Source: Protea cynaroides
Lineage: Eukaryota > Streptophyta > Magnoliopsida > Proteales > Proteaceae
Assembly: GCA_028583415.1 (NCBI GenBank)
Contig: CM053276.1
Location: forward strand, 142,311,902-142,375,901
Length of the DNA stretch: 64,000 nucleotides
Direction: 5' to 3'
Of the stretch, positions 53,701-64,000 are shown one piece after another. Position 1 is the stretch's first letter, and every line of letters begins with the position of its first letter. The notes beneath the pieces are model-generated. The model made no database searches, was not told the DNA's origin, and worked only from the letters and a program-made list of their open reading frames with translations. The position numbers and the translations under genes were made by a program.

Positions 53701-55920
53701 TTTTTAAACATAACAAAAAATCTATTCTGTCACATGGGCAGATGATGTGTCTATTCCAATCGTTAAATAGAAATAACATGGTCTTGATTACATACATATC
53801 GAATTTCAAATTTTAATTCAATCAAATACCCCTATGTATTGACATGCATCCCATGTGTACGAGTACTTTAAACATTGCTATAATACTCTCCAAATTTAAA
53901 TAGGCTAGATTAAAAATAATAATAAAAATGAATCACATTAATTCATATGGCAGGAATATTAAAGTAAGAAAGTAAACAACTAGTCAGATAACCTTTTGCA
54001 AAAAAAATGATTGTTTCGAGATGTCTCTAGGCATATTAACATAAGACAAAGATGAATCAATGACATATTCAAAAGCAGAAAGTGGCTTATAAAGCATATC
54101 ACAAGCAAATAAAAGTTAGTTCACCTAAAATGTAAATATCATGGAATTAAAGGTTTATAAAGGGGGAAAAGAAAAAGGGCGATGCAAATAGAACATGGAA
54201 TTGGACTTATTTTAGTGAAAATATGTCTGAGGTTGGGTTTCGTACATGTTTAGCCTTTAATCCGATGGGTTTTTATTGTAACTTTAATGGGTCTAAAATA
54301 CTAATAGGAGGAATACATACGGAATTTACTTTATCAATTTAGTTTGAATCTTTTATTTCTTATTTTATTTGTCATTAAATTGTTTTATTTATGTTAGATT
54401 AGGTCTTTATGAGTCCATCCTTGTTTTAATCTACTTTCTTTTATTTTAACCTAAGTTTTAATAGCAATAAACTATCTCCAAGGTAGACTATTGGTTGGAG
54501 CCGTTTTAAGCATAGTTTGATTATTGTTTTGAAAACTTTTATGTAAGCATATGTAAGGGTTATGCCTCGTACATGAATTTGGTCATGAAGATGAAACTTT
54601 GGTTCAATTGTATACAGATTTCAAACTTCCTTTTGTGGATTCATTCAGGAGGTGTATTTACGGATTGAGGTGCAAATGTTGTGGATTCAAGAAAGGATAC
54701 TAGTGGATTCCAACTCCACAGGTCAGGTGGATTCCTGATCATATCCTTCCCTTGTTTTTCTTTCTAACTCTATTTTGTAAGATTAAATTACATCTGTTAA
54801 TCTAGTTTCTGTCTTCGTTATTTTTAATTTTCCTAATTCTAGTTGTAGATTCATTATTGTTTTTAGATACGAGAATTCCCGTCACATTTCAAGAGTCTTT
54901 GATCAACAATGACTCTTCAAAATTTCATATTTCTGATTTTGTAAGACTAAACATCATCTCTTAATCCTGTTTTTGTCTTTGTTATTCTTAATTTTCCTAT
55001 TTTTAGTTGTAAATTCATTATTGTTTTTAGATCTGAGAATTCCCATCACTTTTCAAGAATTATTGTTCAACAATGAATCTTCAAAATTTCATATTTTTTA
55101 TTTAATATCCATATGTTCGTAGATTTATCTTAAAGTTTCATATTTTTATTCATTAATTAATATAATTCTTTTCTTTTTTGTTTGTTTCAGCTAGAGATGA
55201 AACAGGGATCTCTCTCAAGGTTTCAAGGATCAGTTAATTGGTGAGCCAACCAATACTGACTGACATCAATCGATATCTATGAAAATCTGTAGTCAAAATA
55301 ACAAGGTATAGTAAAATATATTGTATAAACTAATCAATAATGATGTAACAAACAATTAATTATTATTCAATAATTAATTATCAAGTAATAAATGATATAC
55401 ATGCAATAATCATACATGTTTCTAATAGGTTATGTATCAACCTAACCATATACTAAAACGGGAATGTACATAAATGAAATATAAATGTACATACCTTATA
55501 GAATAAATCCGAAAATGATGTAGGGTTGAGTCGTATTGGTACACTCTCCTTAAGACAGTATTTGCCCTATGTTGGTGCAGTAGGCCTCCTAGAAATTTGT
55601 CTCCAAGATAAAACAACCCCTATGTAGGATACTCACGCAGTGTGCACACACTGTCAGGTATATGCAGACCCGACAGCTAAGATCAACGACCCTCCAATTA
55701 AACAGAATAGGAAGAGAGAGAGAGAGAGAAAAATCCTATTGATTTCAAGTGAGTTTGAAGCATTGGGTTGTGCTCTATTAATAGGGCCCAAGTGCCACTT
55801 GGAAGTGCCCACTGGAAGGGGTGTGACCCTCCAGATGGACCGTCCAGATCATGCTAGATCATGGATCATACGATCGACGGTCCAGATGGCATCTATTCGG
55901 GTGTGGAGATGCATCTCTAC
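53700..55920. other. Intergenic with 164 bp tandem duplication
   Basis: Units 54774-54937 and 54938-55101 share TTTGTAAGA, AATTTTCCTA and TTCATTATTGTTTTTAGAT. 54630-54760 resembles 41150-41200 (a CAGGTGG-TTCCTGA block). No gene is seen. Confidence 0.6.
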
Positions 55921-56590
55921 TAAGGGTGTCAACAGGCCGGTCCGGGCCGGTTTCGGTCTGGGCTGAATCAGTGTCGGATTTTATAAGTCCAGCCCAAAAC
56001 ATGTCCATTAAGTGTTCGGGCTGAGTTGGGCTGCGCTGGACACAATAACTATCGGACTGGTCCGGTGTCGATTTGTTATCGGGTTGGGCTTATTGAGGTG
56101 ATTTCGGACTGATTCAGTCCGGACCGGACTTATCAAGCTTATCGGGCTTATTTTATATGTAAGATATATAGCTTATTTTATTATTTCTATCTATGAAATT
56201 AGAAATTAACATCATTATTTCTATATGCATGTAATTCAGTAAATTGTAACAATTAACATACTCTTTTCAACTATAGATTCATATAATTTTTCCGATCAAT
56301 AAGTAAACTATAACAATGTAATATAATCTATCAAAATTTAAAACCATTAAAATTAAGAAACTGGGTCCAGATGGACCTTACCGGTGTTTGTGTTAGGTAT
56401 TATTGGTTCGGGCTAGTTCGGGCTTCTTAACGGGTTGGTTCGGTCTGGTTTCGGTTTGGGCTGAAACGGTGTCGGGCTTTACAAGCCGAGACCGAAACCT
56501 GTCCATTAAGGTTCGGTCCGGGTTGGGTTCGGGTTATATCGGGCTGGCTCGGTCCGTGCTACCGGGCCGGGCCCATTTTTGACACCCTTA
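55921..56590. mobile_element. hAT-type MITE, 670 bp (GGGTGTCAA family)
   Basis: The ends TAAGGGTGTCAA and TTGACACCCTTA are inverted repeats. A perfect 8 bp duplication ATCTCTAC flanks it at 55913-55920 and 56591-56598. GC-rich subterminal GGTCCGGGCCGG and CGGGCTGG repeats lie at both ends, with an AT-rich middle. Confidence 0.92.
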
Positions 56591-56598
56591 ATCTCTAC

Positions 56599-58089
56599 AC
56601 ACTTGCCCCTTCCAAAAGGGTGTCCGAGTAGGGGTGGGTGAAAACCCGACCACACTCGCAACCCACAACCCGTGGCCCACACCCACATCCATGGTCGCGG
56701 TCCAGAGCCCGCTTGTGCACGCGTGTGTGAGTTTACTCTACTCAAGCTAGGCTTTTATACTTGAGCTCAATTGGTAGGCGACAATCCCTACAAATAAGGG
56801 CCCCTCCTCTTTAACCTCTAAGCAATGTGGGACTAACAAAGTCTCATACTATTCATACCAATTCAAAATTGAAAATCAAAACTCCCGTTCAATATCAAAA
56901 CAAAAATTTTGGAACCAAATAAAAAAAGGACAAGTTTTGAGTTTGAATGTCTTTTGAAATTTTATTTTGAAAAAAGAGTTTGTTTTTCACTTTTATTTAT
57001 TTTTTCCAACAAAATCAGTGAGGGCCCATGGTAAATTGATATGCTAATTCTGCCCGCCGTTCAAATGAAATCAGTCTAATGAAATTAAACCAAAATAAAT
57101 CAGTGATGGGAAAAGGAAAACTACTCAAGTTCAAATGAATAAAAACTTCCCATGCCCAAAGGGCAAAAACATCTAGTGCAGAAATAAAGCATAAAGATTT
57201 TCCAATAGTGCATTGGCCAACACAAAAGTTCACATAATTTGATTTAATAATGAAATTTAACAACCAACAGGAAACCAACTAGTACAAGTGTACAATTAGA
57301 TAGATTTGTAGAACACAATATATTTAACGTGTTTTCATTTATTACTATTATTTTAAGTGTATGTTTGTAATCTAAAAGTATCAATAACATAAAAAATATA
57401 TAAAATAAATATTCAATATTTCATATATTTTCCTAATGCTTTCGTGTATTGTTGAAATCATCATACGGAATAATTATATATAATCATATTCTACAACATA
57501 TTTTCCCCAAATTCAAAATTTAATATTTATCGTTGATTGTATATTCAGTTCTTTATTACATTCAGTACATGATCCAACTAACTGTGTATAAAAAAAAAAA
57601 ATTAGGCATGTAAAGAGGATCTCATTTTTTTTTTTTTTTTGGCAAGTAGATATTTTATTTTAACCTATAAAATAGAGTACGAACAAAATATATCATTCAA
57701 AGTTAAGAGAACGAAAAAAGAAAAAGAAAAAACAAAACAAAACTAGACTACGTTTTTGCCCAGATTACATCAACAAGGAAAGAACTTAGCCCAGGGACCA
57801 AATCTAAGAGCCACAAGGAAGCCTGGAAACAAATCGAAATTGCTCGAGTTGCATTCTAACATCTCGTAATTGTTTTCATTAGTTAGTTTTCAACTAAAAA
57901 TAAGTCTAAAATAAGATAACGAAAAGATTATTTAAGATGCCGGTGGAGGCTATGCTAGCACTCTTTACTCCCTTCGGTTGTTTAGGATCAGTTATATGAT
58001 ATATTAACACTCTATACTCCCTTCTGTTGCTTAGGATCAGTTATGTGCTGCATCTCATAGGATAACTAGATAAATCTTGATCTTTCACT
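56599..58089. other. Intergenic
   Basis: It is AT-rich, with poly-A and poly-T tracts at 57588 and 57627-57640. At 57957-58045 a unit of about 54 bp (ACTCCCTTCKGTTG-TTAGGATCAGTTAT) occurs twice. No gene is seen. Confidence 0.4.
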
Positions 58090-58190
58090 ACGTAGTTGAT
58101 CACATGGCAAAATTAAAGAATGAGGATCGAACCCTTGATCTTTCACTACGTTATAGGTACCAACCAACTATGCTAGTGATCCTATTTTGT
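58090..58190 (-). mobile_element. Possible tRNA-derived SINE head
   Basis: The minus strand has TAGCATAGTTGG, an A-box match, and about 40 nt later GGGTTCGATCC, near a B box. The spacing is as in tRNA genes, but no cloverleaf or tail could be confirmed. Confidence 0.35.
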
Positions 58191-60768
58191 GGAATAGGTA
58201 CATGTATATTTGGTTGCATGTGACGGTTATACATTTATAATTTGTGTTTTTAGGGCACATTTGATTACCATATTGTTCTAAAACCCTTAATCTTGATATG
58301 GATCAATTTTGATATTTATTTATTTATTTGAGATAAAAAAAACTGTTTGATAATGTTGCTCTTGAATTGATTCTATAACTCATTGAAAGCGAAAACCCCT
58401 TGGATAAAAACCAAACTATAATTGATTCCAAAGTTGACTGAGACTAGAATCACACTTGATAAACTCTAATCTGGCATTGCAACTAAAAAAAAACTCTAAT
58501 CTAGAATTCAAATATTCTTAAGATAATTGAAAAATGCCATTAATATCTAGATTTTCATTAATAAAATTTCATACTCTTATTAACATATTTTCAAACCAAT
58601 CTTACTAACAATTTATTACATTCATCTAAGGAGACTGCATATTTCATGCATATTTCATAGACAAAAAAAAAAAAAAAAATCAAAATCAAGACCCATATGA
58701 TTAAGAATACAATGATTTTTATATGGGTGTATAAAAAAAGAATGATTAAAATGTACTTCATACCACAGAGATTGGATTTATAGAATCCTAAATAAAACAC
58801 AAAACAGTTAAGAAATAAATCAGTTGGGTGGTCAGGTTTCTTACAAAGCCATTTATTTCGTCAGATCCGTGGTTGGCATGGAAGTCACGTGCACTTATGA
58901 GTTGACACGTGAACGATGGGCGATTCCACGCCAAACTTATCGATTACTGGCTTCACGATGATCACTAATTTATCGCCCTTTTTTCTTTTCCATTTCATCG
59001 CTTTTGATCGCCCCCTCTTCGTTCCTTCATTCAGATATCGGAATCCGTTTGTACTTGTTCCCTCCACTCTCTCTCTCTTCCTCCTCACTCCTCGTCTGCT
59101 AACCAAGATCAACACCATAAGCTGCAGCAACAGAAGAACAACTTCGTACGCACTACATCCCCTCTCCAATCAAGTATGCTTCATTTGTTTCGATATAAAA
59201 TTTTACATGTACCATTTTGAATGTAAAAAAAAAAATCAATGTTTATAGTGATCCTTACGGGAGGGTGATGGAAAAGAAACTTAATCTTTCGTTTACCTAT
59301 TGAAAACAAATTTTGAAATGTTTTTTTCATAAAATATATTACACATAAAATTTTACTTTGAAATAAATTGAGTAATAGGGTTTATGAATCCATCTGCATT
59401 TAGCATAATCTTTCCTCATTTCTTGCTAGCCCTGCCGAAGGCAGATGTGCTGCGCGCAACCAACGATGGAGGATGCCTTGGAGTGTATTGGGATACGCGT
59501 CGATGCACTCCAATGCATCCTATAAGTGAACAGTAGAGGAGCCAGATCTCGGAAAGAGTTTCCCAATCACAACTCATGCTCCAGTTCGACCAATGCACAA
59601 ATCTTATTTTTATTTTTATTTATTTTTGTTGATCTTCCTCACATTTGAAAAGAAAAATAAATTTACATCTTATAAGTATCATTATTAAATATGTTAAGAA
59701 GTTTATATAATTTATACAATCATGTTGTGTTACCACTATAAAAATTTCACTTACCATCTGATTTTTTTGGAAAAACTTCCTTTCTCTTCAATTTCCCTTG
59801 CAATCAAACAAAGCCATATGATATCAACTTACCTATGAAGAATTTTTTTTTAGTAGGGAAAGATATTTATGTGACTCCAAAGAAAGGTGAAACATACACC
59901 TCAACTATAAGACATGAGAAAAGAAAACAAATGGTATCATCATAGCTTATTAGCCTTGAACCCAAGTTACTTCTTCAAAATATTGCTTAATACCAACAGT
60001 TACTCAATTTGTTAATTTTTTTTTCCTTTCATTTCATTATAGTTACTTTTTATCTATTTACTTCATAAATGAAATATCAATTACAATGGAGAAGCAGTAA
60101 TAATAATAGGGAAATAAGAAATAAAAAAAGTTGTAATAGAATACTAAGTACTAGATAATTTCCTTAATCATTCTATAATGATCCTTTGTACTTCTTACCA
60201 CAGACACAAGTTCAAAATAAATGAAATAAATTACATTTCAAGCCATTGTTCCAAATTAAGAATATGCAGAGATTTTTTTTTTATTTTTTATTTTTTGATT
60301 TGGGTTCAAGAATATGCAGATATGACTTCTTAATGTTAATCCTTCCTGTCTACTTTAGAAGCTTTCCAACAAATTTACAAACCTAACTTTAGAGCCGAAA
60401 GTAAGTACCAATTAGAATTTTCAAAAGATAGCTGCATGTAGAGGTTAGATTTTTCAAATTGGAAGAAAGATGAACCTGCTAAGCTCAGAAACATAGTGAT
60501 AAATAATCCATATATACTGACTACTGAGTACTGAGGACTACTTAATTTCTCTGTAGACATGAGAAATTGTTAATTGAAGATGACCCATAATGCCCTTGCA
60601 AACATATGTTGATCTTGATCATATTACACTGACGTTTTCTTTCCTATGCTACACTACTAGGGTGGGGAATAGATGTAAGAGAGTGGTTTGAACTCGAGAC
60701 ATACCTCCTAGCCCATGCTTCACCAAGCAAGGGCCAACTAGCTGACCAAGTGGGTGTTCGCCGCAAAG
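58191..60768. other. Intergenic; G-box region at 58.87 kb, MITE copy at 59.2 kb
   Basis: CACGTG at 58886 and ACACGTGA near 58904 precede a CT-rich stretch (58970-59100) like a plant 5' UTR. No coding exon is recognised. 59230-59375 is a second copy of the element at 29190-29330. A short GC-richer block lies at 59425-59600. Confidence 0.4.
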
Positions 60769-60951
60769 GCTGTTTGTTTCCATATAACGGTGGAAAAGAA
60801 AATTTCCTATAAAATATGATTTTCCAGTGAATTTTTTTTAGGTAAAAGGCAAAAAAATGCATTGAAAATAAGAAAGTTTTACATTAAGACAATTTTCATG
60901 TAAAAATATCATTTGCACAAAAAATTTTACAACAAAACAAATATGGCCTAA
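60769..60951. mobile_element. Candidate small MITE
   Basis: GGCTGTTTGTTTCCATAT at the left and the complement-like ACAAATATGGCC at the right give imperfect inverted ends around an AT-rich core. The target duplication is not clear. Confidence 0.35.
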
Positions 60952-61031
60952 ACAACAAATATACATTCTTTCTTATGTATGTTTCTCTACTTACCAACAC
61001 CTATCCCTAGTCTTGCCGCTCGCTGCTGTTC

Positions 61032-61033
<2 letters not shown>

Positions 61034-61126
<93 letters not shown>
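61034..61126. repeat. (TA)n microsatellite, about 92 bp
   Basis: It is an uninterrupted AT/TA run; the YIYIYI open frame through it is an artefact. Confidence 0.98.
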
Positions 61127-61129
<3 letters not shown>

Positions 61130-62290
61130 GAGAGAAAAGATAATGAGGTTTTTAGGGTTTTTTCCTTTATCCTTACTTGTGCATGTAAGTGTCTAGGAGC
61201 ATGTCTCCAAACCTAAAATTTTTGTAGGTGTTCATATATGATAGTTGCACTAGTAAAAAATAATGTAAAACATGTACATATATGATAAGAAATCTATCTA
61301 TCGTATCGAACGAGAAGAAGCTACATTAGTACTTGTTCGCGCATTGAGAAAGTAGGTGCTCATTTGTTTAAGAAGTGAGATCTCAGTCGTACGAGCATAT
61401 AGACGTAAATAAATCTCTTTGAATGAGATGTAATTAAATGCATGAAATCTTCCCTGTAGCATGATTTCATCTCATTTTTTTTATATTTCTTTTTAATACA
61501 CCTCATGTTCTTTCACAAAATTGAATTGTTCTTAGTGGTTTTCGTTATCACTTTAATAATAATAATAATAAATTAAGAAAAAAAATATTTTCAGCTATTA
61601 GAAGAGGTAATAATAAAAACCACTATCCGATTAAAATCTAATGGACTATATCCCTCTTTCTTTTTTTTACTTCGAAAATATTGACTCATCGGATCTGATT
61701 GAAATTGGGTTCATGTTTCTTCATAAGAAAAACGTTGTTACTTGTCAATGTGAAAGGATGGTTGATGTTAATAGAAACTACAGATTTATCAACATCAAAA
61801 TCCAAGAACGAGTAGTGATAGTTTTTCTCTCTCAAAAATTTCATTTCTTCACTACTCATCACTCATTATAGAGTGTACGTCCCACGATTGTGGGTGAATC
61901 AAGAAAATAAAAGAACACGCCTCTACTATGATCCTAGGTGGTTGGCATATTTATGAGATCATTATCATCAAGATTTTTTCAACTCAATAATTTAATTGAA
62001 AAAACCAATTAAGTTCGTAAGCTATGTCAGTTTCATGTTACGAATTCCAAAGTATTGTCAGCTGAATTTGAATTCGGTTTCAATTCAATTCGGCGCAATC
62101 AGTTTAATGATACGAAATTCAAAATGTCAGTTCAATTCGGCGCACCATATTCATGTTACGAAATCCAAAGCATAGCATTGTCAGCTGAATTCGGCGCAAA
62201 TGGGCAATGGGAGATAGCATTCAATCAATCGTTTTGTACGGACGATTACTTTAGATTTTAAAATATGAAGCTTTTGTTAAATGGGACGTT
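61127..62290. other. Intergenic with AATTCGGCGCA repeats
   Basis: TTCATGTTACGAAWTCCAAAG plus TTGTCAGCTGAATT occurs near 62033 and 62150. AATTCGGCGCA occurs three times (near 62087, 62135 and 62191). No gene is seen. Confidence 0.5.
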
Positions 62291-64000
62291 GGGAAAGGTG
62301 AAAGAGGGTTTCATTTGGGAAAATTAGGGAAGAGCGAGAGAGAGCAGAGCGGCGGATATCGGGAGAGAAAGGGAGAAAGCCGAAGGAGGATCTCGAATCA
62401 GGTGAGGGGATTTCAGGGATTCTCAGAGAGGGTGAAGATTTAGAGATGGGTCTTCTGGGTTCTGGTTGAGCTAGAGAGAGGGGAAGTTAAGGAGTGGCCT
62501 GCGGGTTTTGAGGGTTGAGAGGAGGGCTTGAGGGTGCTTCAGCCAGATCGGGGAGAGAGTGAGATGGTGAAACAAAAGAAGAGGGAAGATCAGAGAGGGT
62601 AGCCGAGATCGGAGGAGAGAGATCTGAGATCTGAGATCTGAGATCTAAGATCTGAGATCTGAGAGCTGGGAGAAGCTCTCGTGCCAGCTCGAAGTGACTG
62701 AGGGGCGTGAGAGTTTCTCTGCCAGATCAAATCGGCAGAGATGGATCCAAAAGGGGCTTCGGCAGAGAAGGTGAGCAGTTGAAGGAACCCGCAAAGCATG
62801 AAACTCAAGGGAAGCTCCGCGTAGGTATTATCCCCATTCCTTTAATCGTTTTACTTTCTCTCTGTTCTTCAATTCAGTGGTATTTTTCACTTATCTGATA
62901 TGTCTTCTCCGTCGTTCTTTTGATTCTTTATGATACTTTAAGTTGGGTTTCGTGGATGTGTTATGGCTGGATTCTATTCTTTTGTTATCTCTGTAGCTAT
63001 TCCCATTTGGTAGATTCTGCCATCGTTTCAAAAGAGAAAACTGTATATAAATGGATGTTCATGTTGATGTGGTCTCGGTTTGATTTCTTTTTTCCCCCTT
63101 AAAGAGGTCGTATACTATCTCCTCTGTTTCGTCAGGTATTCCTTTCATTTACTTTACTTTCTCCGAATTTTAATTTATTAATTTTCTTTTACTTTCCTCT
63201 CTCTGTTTACCTTCATTAGGAGTGATTATGTGATAGTGGTTTTTTCCTATACTATTGCCTTTGTTTCTTCAGATTTTCCTTTCATTTTTCTTTACTTTCT
63301 TCGCATATATTATTTTTCTGTTACTTTCCTCTCTGGTTACCTTCATTAGGAGTGATTTTGTGAAGGTGGTTTTTTCTTTAGGTTTCAGTTTCCAGTGTGT
63401 TTTTCATTAGGATTTGCAGACTCTGTCGACATGCGGTTGTGGTTTTAATTGAATTCTGCGGCATATTTTGGCCTCTCCCACTGAGGATTGTGTGTTTTGT
63501 ATATATATGTTAGATTTTGTGCTTCATGTATAGTTTTCTCCATTGCCATCAACTGTATGATTCGGTTTGGTTTGTTCCTGTCCTGCAGTTGGGTTATTTT
63601 AATTTGACTTCCTATTGCAGGTTAGGTTTAACTCTAATCTAGATTTTTTTTATTGATGTGTTCTTTATTTTCATTTTATTGCTGTTTTTATGTTACATCG
63701 GTTGTGTGTAGTTTGAAAATTTGAATAGGGTGTAGGTCTGCTGTGGCTTCATTTGTGTTTTTTGTTATTTAGGTCCATTTGGTTTGGTGGGATCTGGTTT
63801 GGGTTTGGTTCAGAGTTTGGTCAAGCTATTCTAGTGGTTTTGGTTGGGTCTGGTCTGGGTTTGAGATTTCGTTCAGGTATGGTCTGACCTGGTTTAACTT
63901 GGATTTGGCTCAGGCTTGTTTTTGTCTGGTATGGTCCAGGTATTTCTAGGTTCTGTTTGGTTTGGTCTGGTATGGTCTAGGATTGTCTAGGTTCTGGGCC
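62291..64000 (+). other. Possible 5' region of a gene running off the window
   Basis: A GA-rich, GC-richer block (62320-62820) contains the 7 bp repeat GATCTGA six times at 62621-62662. It also holds a short frame ATG (62742) MDPKGASAEK ending at a strong donor AAG/GTGAGC. 63700-64000 is an unusual TGGTCTGG/TTTGGT-rich tract. Without a downstream exon the call stays open. Confidence 0.3.

Noticed and set aside
1..64000. CRISPR arrays, operons, bacterial promoters, rRNA or functional tRNA genes
   Set aside because: None seen. Repeats are transposon- or microsatellite-derived, and the sequence is eukaryotic.

Overview
The window is nuclear DNA of a flowering plant. Three things show this: a single split gene with GT-AG introns, a dense mix of plant transposon families (Ty3/gypsy and copia-like LTRs, L1 and RTE LINEs, an Au-type SINE, hAT and Tourist-like elements), and long (AT)n microsatellites. 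I cannot name the species. The DET1 protein and the Au SINE fit a eudicot or early-diverging angiosperm.

The one gene I can reconstruct in full is DET1 (DE-ETIOLATED 1). It lies on the minus strand from ATG at 53432 to TAG at 27743. Eleven exons with consistent phases give 1602 nt (533 aa), and about 94% of the 25.7 kb locus is intron. Intron 6 holds a complete 8 kb solo LTR that itself contains a 5 kb hAT transposon and an Au SINE. Introns 3, 4 and 9 hold a truncated gypsy element, a gypsy 3' end, three or more MITEs, LTR pieces and an L1 fragment. Intron 3 appears to use a GC-AG donor.

Left part (1-27 kb): a foldback element (0.5-0.8 kb); a decayed minus-strand gypsy element (2.1-6.6 kb) interrupted by a solo LTR and a 951 bp hAT MITE; an RTE LINE fragment interrupted by a 131 bp MITE of the same family; a GC-richer, organelle-like block (7.9-8.7 kb); a broken copy of a TRF-like Myb (telobox) gene (11.1-12.3 kb); a copia-like LTR (13.3-14.3 kb); a 0.27 kb tandem duplication; twin MITEs (19.0 and 19.4 kb); a duplicated LTR-like block (20.5-22.2 kb); an L1 tail; a 95 bp-arm hairpin (23.75 kb); and a 71 bp tandem duplication.

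Right part (53.4-64 kb): the DET1 5' side with a (TA)n tract, a tandem duplication, a 670 bp hAT MITE with an 8 bp target duplication, a G-box-bearing candidate promoter near 58.9 kb, a (TA)n tract, and a GA-rich stretch from 62.3 kb that may be the 5' end of a gene running off the window.

No complete undescribed system was found. The most interesting structure is the DET1 locus: an apparently intact light-signalling regulator whose introns have absorbed nested insertions whose order can be read from their target-site duplications.
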